Shown here: positions 45,848 through 58,529 of the stretch, piece after piece
Layout: every line of letters begins with the position of its first letter
Numbering within the stretch: the first letter of the stretch is position 1
NCBI GenBank assembly: GCA_945910005.1
Contig: OX246739.1
Coordinates: forward strand, 35,288,608-35,352,607
Origin: Isoperla grammatica
Taxonomy: Eukaryota; Arthropoda; Insecta; Plecoptera; Perlodidae
Direction: 5' to 3'
Length of the DNA: 64,000 nt
Made by a program: the position numbers and the translations under genes
Notes under the pieces: generated by a model
The model's database searches: none
The model's input: only the letters and a program-made list of their open reading frames with translations
What the model was told of the DNA's origin: nothing

Positions 45848-45990
45848 TGTCTATCATTGCTAAGTCCAGTTCTAGGTCTAGATTTGACGTCACCAACAAT
45901 GCGTTCCCTCCTCCCCGTTCATTGCTTGTTGATGATGGTAAATTGATAGCGTCATATCTGGACCTGGAACTGGATTTAGCAACAGTAGAA
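45848..45990. repeat. Inverted repeat with CCAGTTCTAGGTCTAGAT arms
   Basis: The left arm TTGCTAAGTCCAGTTCTAGG, continuing TCTAGATTTGACG, matches the reverse of 45945-45982 (TTGCTAAATCCAGTTCCAGG, then TCCAGATATGACG). Arms are about 36 bp with few changes, and the loop is about 55 bp. A 66-codon plus-strand frame crosses it. A TGACGTCA lies at 45885. Probably a small MITE. Confidence 0.6.
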
Positions 45991-47554
45991 CCGGCTTTCG
46001 GACACGCCCTAAGTCCACTTCTTCAAATTGTCTAAAAATACAATCGCGTTGGTGCATTGTTTTAGCTACATGGGATATCTGAATGGTATCCGACCCACAA
46101 GTATTAACTCAGTGTTTTGTCTGTTGCTTAGGACCCATCCCAGCGTTATCAATTACACGCGCATTTTACTAATCCCCAAAGCCAGCCACGCAGTGTCACG
46201 CAAAGCTATTATAGCCGTATGTATACACCAATTTTGTGAGTACGTGTTTTGAATCAAATTGTTTGCTGGAATGCGTAAATCAGCGATACCGGCCGTGTAT
46301 AGGCTATTTATAAACAGCGACAAACTAGACATGACAGGCATTATATCTACAGCTAAACACAATATAAGGTGACAGCCAATTAAATTAAATTACATTTAAT
46401 AGCTGTAGATTTATCTTGCAATTAATTGGTTCAAGGGAAGATCATCAATAAATATACGAAATAATAGGTAATAATAGTTTTATTCCTGACTCAACATTTA
46501 ACAGAGTTGGAATATTGCGAAATGGTTACCCAGTACTATTAATTTTTTGATATTGGACAGTGGAGAGAACATGGTGCCGAGACCGGAAGAAGAAGACCTT
46601 TAAGTAGATAGGTCAAAGCGATAAGTGCTAGGGGATGATACAGAATAAAGGGGTGAAGCGTCAACCATGGCAAGTCGGCTTAGGTAGACCCGAGACCTAA
46701 GTGAATGGTGGGAACTCCCACTCTCTACCCGACTTCATTGCTGGAAACGGGGACAGATGTTGATTGAATTTAAATTATTATTGGCGGTTTAATTAGTTCA
46801 ATTTCAAAAAATTAACTTGTGGATACATAATTCTCCGCAAGCGACAAGGATGCCATTTGAAAAATGATCGTTTTTAACTAAAACAAATTATTTTATTTAA
46901 CCACCTCTTGACCCGATTTGTTTTTGGAACAGGTGTATGAGATTCATCACAATATACATATTATTTAACTTTGCTCCAAATACAGCCTCATTCGGGCTAG
47001 CCATAGACATTAGGTCATTTTATTGTATCCCTTGTCCTGAATGTTGTGTTGATCTCTTGATCAGAAGGGGTGTGACCCAACCACCTATAAGAGGTGTTCA
47101 CCGCCAGCTGACAAATCTTCGGTTATCTCTGCCCCCCCCCCCCCCCCCCCCCCACCGCGCGGAGTCAAGTATCCCTGGGTCGTGAGTGCTTTCTCAAACA
47201 GCCGCTTGGTCTGTGTTTGTTGCGGCACCTCGTAGCGATCACAAGTAGTGTTGTCCGGGGGCTGTTTAATGGCTGACAAATACACGCAATGAAATGAGGT
47301 GGATAATAGGTCCTTCTTTTACAAATATCACCTACTCGTACCTACAACGTATCTAGTATGAATGATAAAGAAAGACGTAGTTTGGCAGAAAAGCAAATGT
47401 TATAGTATAGTTTCTTCTACAATAATTGATACTCCCAAACACAATTAAAACATAAGACCCGTTTATCCGTAAATAATATTGCTAAAATTATAAGTTTATA
47501 TTTCATAACTTAATTAAAACGGAAATATACGCGTAGTAGAGTAGGTAAAACGTT
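45991..47554. other. Anonymous DNA with a long C-run
   Basis: A run of about 22 C lies at 47131-47152. Frames at 46028-46252, 46153-46362 and 46937-47185 show no motif. No gene is supported. Confidence 0.4.
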
Positions 47555-47690
47555 ATAAGAACCTAGTAATTGGACTGTACACTGTTCCTTTTCACACCAT
47601 AAAATAAAAACGCAATATTTCGACCCCTGATTAAAGCTCTTCAACAGGCGAAACCACACACAGTGTACAGTCCAATTACTAGGTTCTTAT
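47555..47690. mobile_element. MITE, 136 bp, about 31-bp near-perfect TIRs
   Basis: The left end is ATAAGAACCTAGTAATTGGA and continues CTGTACACTGT. The right end is the exact mirror over the same length. The 70-bp core is non-coding and contains GACCCCTGATTAAAGCTCTT. The target duplication is unclear (TT or similar). Confidence 0.8.
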
Positions 47691-49539
47691 TTCATAACTT
47701 AGTTTGTAACAAACTTTGAATATTGAAATTTGTACGTGCGCTAAAGAACTTATAGTTAATAATGCTGTCGAAGGATTGTGTTAACATAACTTTACTTGTT
47801 AGTTTTGATCATGACTGTGTTAGTGTTATTTTATTCTTATTCTCCTCGTACATCAAATACAGTGTATGCTATACTATATTTTCATGTGTAACGTGTATAC
47901 TGTATATTTGTTGATCTACCATAATTACTTCATACACGGAAATATGGCCCCAAAACCGTTCACGGCGTAAGATAAATGTAAAGAATAGAACAGGTGTTAC
48001 AAAGCCCAGGTTATTCCTTATATCATCAAATAACGTGTTTTAACCACGGTAACCAAAAACCAAATGCTTTTAAATTATTAGTTGGTTAACAATAGTGTAC
48101 GAGATGCAAGTTTGTTGATTGTAATATTCTGGCATTAAGTATGAATATGAACATTTTAGCTTATTACAAGAGTGGGATAGTAATTAATAGAATCTCTTCT
48201 GAAAAATGTTATAATAAATAATAATTATTAAACAATGTGTCAAACAGATAAAGAACGACAACAGCAATTTCATGGAACGACCTCGTCACACACACAGACA
48301 CACAACACATAAACACAGTGGACAGTGCACAGACGGGGACAAACAATCTACGCGCACTATCTCACTATCGCAATAAACTTATGCGCTTATTATACTTATA
48401 CGCGTCCTTACTGGATAGGGAGACATTCAGTGTAATATACGGTACATTATTGTAATAAATAATGCATCATAATAAAACACTTAACAAATGAGAAGTAAAA
48501 TAATTTTGCACATTGCCTGTGGGAAACCCCAGACTTCAGAGTTTAATTTCAGTGATTTATTAGGTTCTAAAAGTTCACAGATATCAAATGTGCAGAACCA
48601 AAGCTTTTATTCAGATGTTGTTTGTGGGTATATGAATTTATTTGTCCATGTGATGATCCACCCTCGCTTGTTTGTTTGTTTGTTTGTTTGTGTGTAATAT
48701 CGTGAACCAACGAATCAGAGTATAATAAAAACAGTCCGCATCGGACCAACAACAATGCCAGGAAATATAACGCACATCCACATTGTAAAACATTCCATGT
48801 AATGCACTAGGTGATGTTTTGTGTACTTCTATTTTATGAACTCTAAAGTACATTGCCAGATTTTTTCGGAAAACTGACACACCAATTAATCAGCCGGCAC
48901 TGAACGCAGTACTACTGACATTCTGGCATGGTAGGCCTTTCTAGGCGGCTAGAAAATGATTCTAATCCTCCACAAGGAGATACTGATGAGTGGTTTGCCC
49001 CCTTTGTACTGACAGTGTAATTCAATAATTCATATAATTTTGCAAATGTTCATCAAAGTTGATATTTAAACTAATATTCAAAATTGATTGTCAATGGAAC
49101 TCTTTATTCTTGAAATTCTAACAATATAATTGCATGAGCTTAGAAATCACAAGACAGTTTAAATTGGAGTTGGATCCACAATATATTCGATTTATATTGA
49201 GGTTAGTAAATTAAATATCTTTGACATCGTTTCCACGGATTATTTACTATTACGAAACCAACGTTTCTTCAGGATCTACCCGGTCATTATATTTATAACA
49301 ACGTTGTAACAGAAGAATAGAAAATATCGAAACCAAAGCAACCAAACAAACTCAATCTAACAAGATCTTATCAATATACAAAATGAACCAGGGCTGAGGG
49401 AAGATGCAGTTGGCTCGATTTATGGGGTTGCATATGATGAAAACATACATTTTTGCAATATGCACATAATATCTCTGCGTTGTACTTATAGTAGATGCAC
49501 TAGAAATCTACATATAGCTAGCTACACATAGGAGATACA
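47691..49539. other. Anonymous AT-rich DNA with (TTTG)n
   Basis: A short (TTTG)n microsatellite lies at about 48668-48690. CA-rich words lie near 48288-48320. No gene is seen. Confidence 0.4.
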
Positions 49540-49630
49540 GCAATAAAAAAAGTTGACCCTGTTTGGGGATCGAACTTATATCCTCGGGCCCTTTGGTGCT
49601 CTTGCCAATTAAATCTACCGGGGCCACAGG
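49540..49630 (-). mobile_element. tRNA-like sequence, probable short SINE or tRNA relic
   Basis: On the minus strand it reads GGCCCCGGTAGATTTAATTGGCAAGAGCACC, split here as a tRNA-like 5' half with a D-arm, followed by a GGCCCGAGGATATAAG stretch and a clear box B, AGTTCGATCCCC. The acceptor stem does not pair well (GGCCCCG against CAGGGTC), so it is not an intact tRNA. A T-rich run follows on the 3' side. It differs from the SINE family of copies A and B. Confidence 0.45.
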
Positions 49631-52130
49631 AACAAACAAAAGTTGCAATTTGTTCTTTTGTGATTGTTTACGCATGAATATGATCGATATGTACAATGTA
49701 CATATCCTCGGTTCTATTCAGCAGTAATTGTATTTTTAGAATTCCAAACTTATCCATTTACGAGGTGTGTATCGACAAGTTAGACACTAACATTTCAATT
49801 TCATTTTTGTTTGTTTTTTTTAAATTGATACGTTACGGGTGACGTTTTGTCATGGTGTAAATGTACACACATTTGCAGCATGTACATGACGTCACTGCTG
49901 CCTACAACCGTTGTAAATCTACAGTACCTAGCTACACAATGTTTTCGGCATTTGAACGACCAAACCATCCAAGTGGAACGATCTTCATATGAACTTTTAT
50001 GCGTTCTAATTTAATTTTCTTAACGTTGTGTTTTATTTATTTCATTTTCATTTTCTTGCTTTTTTCCTTTATTTATCTTTTTAACGTTCTTCTTGTAGAT
50101 AATATTTTGTCTCTAAAATTTTTTCCAACATTCCCACATACTGTACGCGTTTCTAACGTACAGCTTACAATTTTTATGTTTCGTTTATGTTCTTCTCTAT
50201 AAATTGTCTAGTATGTTTTAATTTTTAGCTAACAATTTATGTTTCTTTTATGTTCTTCTCCACAAATTACATATATTATCTTTTAATTTTTAATTTTATA
50301 CCCTCTCTGGTGTTATAATTATCTTTTAAAATATAGTTCATTTATGACTAAATTAATTAAATATCCTACTCGCCCATGTACACTTAATAAAATATCGCTG
50401 GGGGAAATTATGCGCATGTTTTATGCGCTTTGCTAGGACTGCTCCGATGTCCCCGTTGTAAACTATATCGGTAATATATTGACAAATAAAAACAAATAAT
50501 ACACACCAACCTTGAACAGGAATAGAGGCATGAACCTTCTGCACTTGAATTATGAAAATGCCTTCCAGAACAATGCGCCATATATTAATTAACATGTCGG
50601 TTTTTATGTTACTAATTTATGCATGATTTTCTCATCTGTAAGGTAGAAAACTAACACGCATATACATGAAACTAATTTATATGTAAATAAAATGTACTTA
50701 ATTTTTTCGTGAGATACAATGCGGGAAGATGTGGTAACACTTGACTTAGATGCATCATTTTTCGTTGTATTCACGAATATTCTTGTGCAAGGAGAAAATA
50801 CTTCTAAACCGATGAGGCATGAACCGCATGATGCTACTTTCCCGATAAACGGACGCAAAGGAAATCTGAGTGAATTAACCCGAAAAAGAAACACTAGTCA
50901 GTTATATTTCCACTGTATTTTCTTTTTACGACATTTAATAAAAATACATTTAAAATGTCCGTTTTTCAGACATATTTCCCTTAAAGCTGGTATATCAACA
51001 TGTATTTCTACACGTAGCCGATTAAAAGATCCAATATCATGTACTCTCCTCTTTAAACATTCTTTCCTCACTGTACGGACGTATGTAAATAATAAACTTT
51101 TTTAATTTTCCATTGCGGCATCCAGGATCCAGTTATCCGCGCATCTGACGCAGAACATCTGTGGTCCTTCCATTTATTTGTGAGGCTGCAACGACTCCGG
51201 GCTTTAAATTATAACACCACACATTTCCAAAACAACGACATGTGTGGCAAAACTGCATAATTTAATTACCACCACATTCTCATTATTAGAAACATTGCAT
51301 GAATATAATACTATCATAGAAGACTTCTACTAGAAAATATGATTGTATAGTGCAAGTTTTTGAATCTTACAGAGAGAAATATATTCCTTGTTTGCCAAAC
51401 ACATATTTTACTCATTTAGCATTATCATTGACACCGATTTCATCGAAAAGAAACAGTTAACTTATTTAAAATATCTTGATGAGAGATATTTCGTGAACAC
51501 TTATCAACCTCTTGATGATAGTCTACAAGCGGTTTACATTTAATATATGCATCCTTAATGTTTCAGAGATATTCTTGCCTAATTCCGCATTCCATCTATA
51601 TTAAACGCCATTATATTTAATGTACTTCTGAAACTTCTTCTGTGCATTGTAAATAACATCATATTTCAAAGTAGTTGAAGACAAAACAAATTTTAAACCC
51701 CCACTACTACTGCCACTGCTAGTAATACCATTAAAACTACAACTACGACTACTACATTACGACTACTGCTGCTACTTCTAATGAAAATATTTCTGCTGCT
51801 TCCCTTTAAAGTCACTGTTATAATACCAATAAACCTACAACACATAGAAATCAATAATTAAGTATTCAACATTTTACAAGACTTATATAGTTTCTTTTTG
51901 AAAACCAATAAACCTACAACACTTAGAAATCAATAATTAAGTATTTAACATTGTACGTAGGCAACAGCATCGTTTTTTGTGATTGAGTTAAAAGAATAGT
52001 TGTATATGCCCTAGAAATCTGGATTGCTACTGTCTAATGTCTATACCTGAGATCATAGCACTCTGTGGCCTTGCACCGATACGGCCCTGTATTAGAGAAA
52101 CTCCCATGCCTTCTATTGAAAGCCTTCATT
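49631..52130. other. Anonymous AT-rich DNA with small duplications
   Basis: A 50-bp direct duplication starting CCAATAAACCTACAACAC lies at about 51826 and 51904. A looser duplication of TTTATGTTCTTCTC occurs at about 50186 and 50247. A TGACGTCA lies at 49887. The 128-codon plus-strand frame 50719-51105 has no recognisable domain. No gene is supported. Confidence 0.4.
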
Positions 52131-52255
52131 ACAAGCCCCCCTGTAGTTGACAGAATACGGGTATTGTGTGTTAGACCAAATCCATGCACACACCCGTGTG
52201 AAAGGACCTGTATTGCATCCCCCCCTGTAGTTGAGAGTGTACGAGTGCTGTGTTA
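52131..52255. repeat. Degenerate 84-bp duplication beside the 30-bp array
   Basis: The phrase CCCCCCTGTAGTTGA occurs at about 52135 and 52220, followed each time by a GTACGAGTGCTGTGTTA-type block. This is a two-copy, diverged unit directly upstream of the 30-bp satellite. Confidence 0.55.
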
Positions 52256-52678
52256 CACCACACCCTGTGTGCAAGGGCCTATATAACACATCCTCCTGTG
52301 TGCAAGGACCTGTATAAAACAACCCCCTGTGTGCAAGGGCATGTATAAAACAACCCCTTGTGTGCAAGGGCCTGTATAAAACAACCCCTTGTGTGCAAGG
52401 GCCTGTATAACCCGACACCCTGTGTGCAAGGGCCTATATAACACATCCTCCTGTGTGCAAGGACCTGTATAAAACAACCCCCTGTGTGCAAGGGCATGTA
52501 TAAAACAACCCCTTGTGTGCAAGGGCCTGTATAAAACAACCCCTTGTGTGCAAGGGCCTGTATAACACGACACCCTGTGTGCAAGGGCCTGTATAACCCG
52601 ACACCCTGTGTGCAAGGGCCTGTATAACACGACACCCTGTGTTCAAGGACCTGTATAACACGACACCCTGTGTGTGCC
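52256..52678. repeat. 30-bp satellite with higher-order pattern, about 14 units
   Basis: The unit is CCCTGTGTGCAAGGGCCTGT plus a ten-base end that is either ATAAAACAAC or ATAACACGAC/ATAACCCGAC. The run of unit types at about 52282-52420 (ACATCCTC, AACAACCC, AACAACCCC twice, CCGACACC) recurs at about 52440-52590, giving a longer period of roughly 180 bp. The period is a multiple of three, so long minus-strand frames (up to 153 codons) stay open by default. Confidence 0.92.
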
Positions 52679-54859
52679 GAGTTAGTTTGCCCATGGGAGG
52701 TTTCGGTCGGGGATAAGACCGAGTCTCGGCTGAAACGCAAAGAGCAAGGGATACATTACGCTCAAAGTGAGAGAAAAACAGTAGAGCGGGCCAGACGGCC
52801 GCAATCTGGTTACATCAATGGCCAACATACGTAAATAAGGGAATCGTCTGTCGATCGTGTTGGGCTCCTTAGTCAGACGAAGCTGGCGGAATATTTCAGC
52901 TGCCGCAGACGGAGCCAAAGCGAAACCAATCCCGACTAAATTACCACAGTGTGACTGATGTTCGTATTCGATTTACTTCAATGCAACCAAGCCCCCCCCC
53001 TTTCCCCTTCCCCCCTCCACCGCCGCCTAACCCCCCCCCCCCCCCCCTCCCACCAAATCAAATTAATTCCTTTCCCAGACCTGGCCCAGCGGGTGTTGTT
53101 TAGTTTGTACTCAATCGGGAGTATTATTAGCAAATGTGCGGATTTCTCAGGAGAGAATATTTTTACAATAACAATTTTTACCACGTTCATAATTGGTTTT
53201 ACACTATTTCGGTTTATTGTGTTATAACGTACACTTTTTATGCTCCTGTTAAATACCACATCCGAGTTGCGGTTTTATGAAGGTCATAATTATAAGATAA
53301 TACGTGTACCGGCTGAACCATTGTAATTATTATTGTTGTTGTTGAAAGACACTATGAAAATAAATTGAATAACCAATAGTTGTTGACAATAATAACTTAG
53401 ATTACGTTTCTGTTTGTGTGTCTGGCGACAGCGGCCGAATGATTTTGTGGTCTAGTTGACATTTTGCGACATCCACCAACTTCTATGGAGATTTAACACA
53501 CGATTAATTTTATTATATAGAATTCTAATTCTGGTTTGGACACAACTTGAACAATATGTCGTGTTAATTAATTAATGAGAGATGAGTTGGACATGCGTAC
53601 CATTTATATATGATTGTCTAACTTGTTAAATCTGGTTGTGGTCAAGTAGGATCTATTTAATAATACAATTATTAATAATATGAATTAATTGTGTGTCACA
53701 ATGAGCGTAAATCACTTCAAACGGACAAAGTGCGTTGAGTTCATAAAACAGTGTATCATACTCAAGACAAACGAACGGTGTAATTAAATATTATTTCAGT
53801 AGAAGCAATTAAATTACACTACAAAAAAACAAAGACAAAATGGAGAAAAAACTCTCTACTGATACGTATATTGCATAATGAAGAAATAAGAAGAGGGAGC
53901 AAATTAAAAGTTAAAACGAAGTCTTGAAACTAGAGCATAGAGCAAAACGAAACAGGTAACAACCGGAAGAAGAATTATTTTTAATTGTGCCTTGTAAATA
54001 TAGATGCGTTGCCGTGTTGCCGTGTTGTCGTGTTGTCTGTGCTAATTAAACCGTCTGGTTGAAGACAGCCTAGTTACTAGTTAGCATTGAGCATATTTGC
54101 TACACATTCTTGAAAGATCATTCATTTAAAATAATTAGATCACTGAGCACACAGTATGACCTCCCTATATTTCTGGTTAAAGATTTGTTAGTTCTGAGTT
54201 AAGAAATAAGACGAGTTTTTAATACATTCGTCGTAAGTATGTATATGCAATTCATAAATCTTTAAACGCTTTAACACTTACTAATTTTATTTTAATATTT
54301 TCATATTTCTTCAGTTTATTTTATTTTTTTAAATTTAAATTTTATTTAATTGTATTTATTGTGTTTCCTTATTTCCTTCCTTCTAATAAAATGTATAACT
54401 TACTCAAAATCACAAAATGTTTATATGTATCGTGTTTTTGACAACACGGCGAGCAGGCTGACGAGTACCAAACACAATGTATTTCCTCCTCACTATAGCA
54501 AAGCATGAGGCGCCTCCATTGAAATACAACGAATACGAAGCAGGCTCTAAGAGCTAGCTAGGCTTGATGTGTGAGGAGCAAACCGTGTGAACTAAGCTGC
54601 AACGCTTAGCTCTATCGATTAGAGCCATCTCAACTGAGTGTCAATATTGTCTTCATTACACGTATCAATAATTGGTTTATAATTGCGAGAGTAATCGGCT
54701 TATGTCGGGCCGGCGGTCTGTTAATGCTCCAACTATGAGAGTCCCGATTCATCCCCAGTGAAGTAACACAAGACGTACAAAACACTTCTCAAGGATCGGA
54801 ACCGATCCACAGAACAGCAACTCAATATAGACCATCTCCAAAATGGGTATAGGACCCTT
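52679..54859. other. Anonymous DNA with pyrimidine tract
   Basis: A C-rich strand-biased tract lies at 52991-53052. A short GTTGCCGT/GTTGTCGT repeat lies near 54010-54035. No gene is supported. Confidence 0.4.
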
Positions 54860-54937
54860 GGCCCGAATTGCCCAAACTTTGTTAATCTCCGATTTATGAA
54901 TTTCGAATTTATAACCATGGTTTCAACAAACATTATA
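54860..54937 (-). mobile_element. Half copy of the MITE found at 45629-45809
   Basis: It reads GGCCCGAATTGCCCAAACTT, then GTTAATCTCCG, then CCATGGTTTCAACAAACATT. The same blocks occur in the same order on the reverse strand of 45737-45808. The other half is missing. Confidence 0.6.
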
Positions 54938-55485
54938 TACGCAATACATGATGTTTTCTACGAGGCGTCATTGCTGTTCATGGACGTAAGACTTCTTGGA
55001 TTGCTTATTCCCTGTAGTACTGATTTATATTCAATACTCTTATCGTTTAAGTGAAAATCGTTTAATTTTTTCGAGTGTTTCTTTTCTTTACAATCATATT
55101 TATCGTCATCTACATTATTGCATCATCATCATTATCATCATGATCATCATCACTGAAGCTCCAGGAAGACCCAACGCTTCGTGGCTCAGTTATTCAAGTG
55201 CGCCAGTGTGATATTTCAGTGGCGGTCCAGCCCTCGCTCACTTCGGATACAACTACTAATTAATGCTATCTACATTCAACGTACAAGCGGGGATCATAGC
55301 GAGGCTTCGCTTCCCCGGGCGAAACGGTTAAAAATAACGACTGTCTGAACGAATTCACCTTTGCCGTCATTAGTAGAGCCAAGTTTTAATTAAATTGCTC
55401 TGTATTTACAAAAACGGTTATGGTGGCGTCGAGTTGGTGGAGAGAGAAAAACAATATGCTGTAAGAGCTCACATCTCCGAGGAAG
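54938..55485. other. Anonymous spacer; orphan CAGTGGCGG
   Basis: A CATCATCATT-rich stretch lies at 55120-55150. TTTCAGTGGCGGTCCAGCC near 55216 resembles an hAT terminus but has no partner. No gene is seen. Confidence 0.35.
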
Positions 55486-55632
55486 TGCGTGTGCGTGTGC
55501 GTGTGCGTGTGCGTGTGCGTGTGCGTGTGCGTGTGCGTGTGCGTGTGCGTGTGCGTGTGCGTGTGCGTGTGCGTGTGCGTGTGCGAATGCGTGTACGTGT
55601 GCGTGTGCGTGTGCGTGTGCGTGTGCGTGTGC

Positions 55633-55664
<32 letters not shown>

Positions 55665-55697
55665 GTGCGTGTGCGTGTGCGTGTGCGTGTGCGTGTC
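55486..55697. repeat. (GTGCGT)n hexanucleotide microsatellite, about 210 bp
   Basis: Near-perfect GTGCGT repeats with three interruptions: GCGAATGCGTGTACGTG near 55584 and GTGCATGTGC near 55645. The repeat gives long chance frames of Val-Arg, Cys-Val or His-Thr dipeptides. The same hexamer on the other strand makes the tract at 58530-58655. Confidence 0.97.
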
Positions 55698-56904
55698 TCT
55701 TCCTACAAGATGCACGCTCATCAAGGGATCGGAGACCGTTGAAAAAGATCTAACATTCTTGTCGCTTCGACAGCTAGGTAATATAGATTATGCGTACTGC
55801 CCTAAAAATAAACCGCATCAACCAGTTAAAAAATGAAAGGACCTAAGCAGATATTTATAAATTGTGTTTGAAATGAAGAAAATTACACAATTTGAGATAA
55901 AATTGTGGGTTTTTTTTCATTTAAACGCTATACTATATTCAATCCGGCATTGAAATATTGTGTATTGATCTTTTAATAATAATATCGATCGCCTTAAATA
56001 AAACAAAAATTAGTATGCCCAATATAAACACGCTTAAAATTGTTTTCAAGTTTTAGTCTGTCGCAATCCAGAGTGAAGTGTTGTAACTGTGTCGTGCCAC
56101 AAAGGATATTCGTCATAATATGTAGATCAACCCACAGACCGGCACCTCCACCAAAGTAGTGCGTGCGTGTGCGCGTCATGATTTCTGTAGCCGTCATCCA
56201 ATTATCTAGGCTAGAAGTGAACACATTGAACACAAAACAGGGAACATTAGTTTTAAATTTGTGATTAATGATAATATTGGAAATGAAGTAATTTAAGAGG
56301 AAGTCAATGAAGGAAAGTTAAATCAAGACTGATTGTGATATACGTGTTAATTCATACAATAGATACATTAAAAGCTCACATCTTTATTCCTGCTTCGCCA
56401 AATTGTTTTATTGTAAAGTGTTTGTAGTGGAATAAATTTTATATTGTATTACAGAAATGTGTTAAAGAAAGCACTCTTTTAATTACCAATTATAACCGTT
56501 CAGATTTCTATTCTTATTGTATGGCGTTATAAGAAATCACCTGCCAATATAACAATCTCATTTATAGCTATGTTCTCTTTGATGAATACACAATTCAACC
56601 CTTGTGTTTTATTTAGCCGCGTAGACATCTCCTGTAATTAATAAACATAACAAGAAGTGGAGCAATGACATAATATATTTTAGTATTTTGTAATGAAACA
56701 TGTACATTGTACATCAAGGAGTTGCTCTGTAGTCTGTACAGAACAGAACTTCATCTGAATAATTTACATTCACAACACAACCTCACTATATTGTTTGATA
56801 TTTTTTTTATTTAATGTCACTTTTTATATCTTGATTAGACAAACAGTGACTCGTTACCCCTTCAACTGTTTTGCTATTTTAAATAATTGAGTTTGTCAAT
56901 TTCG
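55698..56904. other. Anonymous AT-rich spacer
   Basis: A minus-strand frame of 79 codons (55994-56233) shows no recognisable motif. No repeat is seen. Confidence 0.4.
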
Positions 56905-57079
56905 TATTGGGAAATTTTGCAATTTGTGTTAAATTTAAATTATGAATACCGCTTATGTTACTCTGTGCTCAACATTGCTGTTCAGTTTAATGATAACAAA
57001 AACATCAATGTTGAGGCATAGAGTAACATAAGTGGTATTCATTATTTAAATTTAACACAAATTGAAATATTTCCCGGTA
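56905..57079. mobile_element. Foldback MITE with about 75-bp arms
   Basis: The left arm, AATTTGTGTTAAATTTAAAT to ATGTTACTCTGTGCTCAACA, is mirrored on the right with a handful of differences. GGGAAAT words extend the match outwards. The loop is about 30 bp. AT-rich and non-coding. Confidence 0.8.
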
Positions 57080-57714
57080 TTTTTTATTATTTTTGTCCAT
57101 TCAATTATTGAATCGATGATTAAGGAAACGAGTGTTCTGAAACTACACGAATATACAATGAAAATAGACAAAGAAAGTATTTTACGACAGTTAAGAGATA
57201 AAGATAACAACATGATGTCAAACAAAAATTACACAACCATTTAATTCAGGGCTGGTCCCAAAGGGATTTTAGAACGTTATTCTAGGTATTTAATATGTTA
57301 ATTTGTTTGTCTATACCAATGGCAGTGTATGGAAATATGGCCACTATGATTGTGTAGGAACTGAAATACCTAATGTACGGGAGTAAGGCCGCCCAGAAAG
57401 AATTACAAGCTCTTAGCCGCTAGCTACCTATACATACCATCTTCGAAGCCTACCTGTCAGGGCACACAACTTTCTATGTAATCAAATAACAAAACAATGT
57501 AATACATCCTAACCCGTTACCATATTAAGTAGGCTAATGGGTTTCATAGTAAACATTTAGATGACTTTTTGTCAATAGTCCACAAATCTACTATGGGACT
57601 ATGGTCGTTTAACTAACGTCAAGTTTGTGTGTCATGCTAGTTTACTATGGAAAGAATAGAATATTGGGATACACAATAAAGTGTGTTATTACATCACAGC
57701 TATAATATTATATA
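57080..57714. other. Anonymous spacer
   Basis: No gene or clear repeat is seen. The 60-codon frame 57062-57244 overlaps the foldback element's right arm and is likely chance. Confidence 0.4.
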
Positions 57715-57924
57715 GCCCTTTCATATCAAGAAGCACTTTGCAAAAACAAAATTGCCCTATATTTGTCCTACCATCGCATCTATCGGTACTACTGACATAC
57801 GTAACCCAATAGAGTCAAGATTGAACCTCCCTTGTACTATAAATTAAATTGTAGTTTTGTCATCCAAATTGGGATAAGCCTACAATACGTTCTGCTGTTT
57901 AGAGTGCTTCTTGATACGGAAAAA
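57715..57924. mobile_element. Possible MITE with short TIRs
   Basis: CCTTTCATATCAAGAAGCACT near the left edge is mirrored by AGTGCTTCTTGATACGGAAA on the right. The shared core is TATCAAGAAGCACT. The interior is non-coding. No target duplication was recognised. Tentative. Confidence 0.35.
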
Positions 57925-58525
57925 ACTGGAACTGGAGGTTTGAGCTAGAAATATCGTCTCTTTCGTGCAATTTTCAAGAGCATTAAAACGAAGATAAAGA
58001 AGTCTTCTAGTTCAGAACTTAATCGCATTTCACGCTCATTTTTTCTTTCTGTTATTGATAAATAGTAAAGTGTCAATTTCAATGTAACAATTACATTTTT
58101 TCTGATTGAAATAGTGATTTATCTTGTCATCGTATGTAAAAATGTAATATACGAAATATTAAACGTTATTTCCACGTTCAATACACTTGTCAAGATATGG
58201 TATTCATTTATCCAATTACAGTCGATTCTTGTGTAGCATGTTAATTTATTGTCTGCATTTAATAATCAGCTTTATCACTGAAAAGGCCACAACATAAAGT
58301 AAGTCTCGGCAGATATGCGAAGTATTACAAATGGCCGCTCTCTCAAAACTTCCATGCGGCGACACTTGCGTTGCAGCTGGTCAGATTCAGACCCTTAATT
58401 ACAGATGTAGCATTTACTGGGCCGGCCGCAGAATTCCCAACTTCGCACTAGCAAGGCAATGATAACAAGTCCAGAAATGTTTCATTGTGGGTTTCTAGCG
58501 TGCGAGCTGAACAATGTTCATGCGT
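57925..58525. other. Anonymous spacer
   Basis: AT-rich DNA without visible features. Confidence 0.4.
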
Positions 58526-58529
58526 CTCA

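Noticed and set aside
50719..51105. 128-codon plus-strand frame
   Set aside because: Composition looks like translated AT-rich DNA. No domain and no splice or promoter context could be supported.
52113..52740. Minus-strand frames of up to 153 codons with CTQGV-type repeats
   Set aside because: They follow from a 30-bp satellite whose period is a multiple of three.
55386..55836. Long frames of Val-Arg, Cys-Val and His-Thr repeats
   Set aside because: They are direct translations of the GTGCGT microsatellite, not genes.
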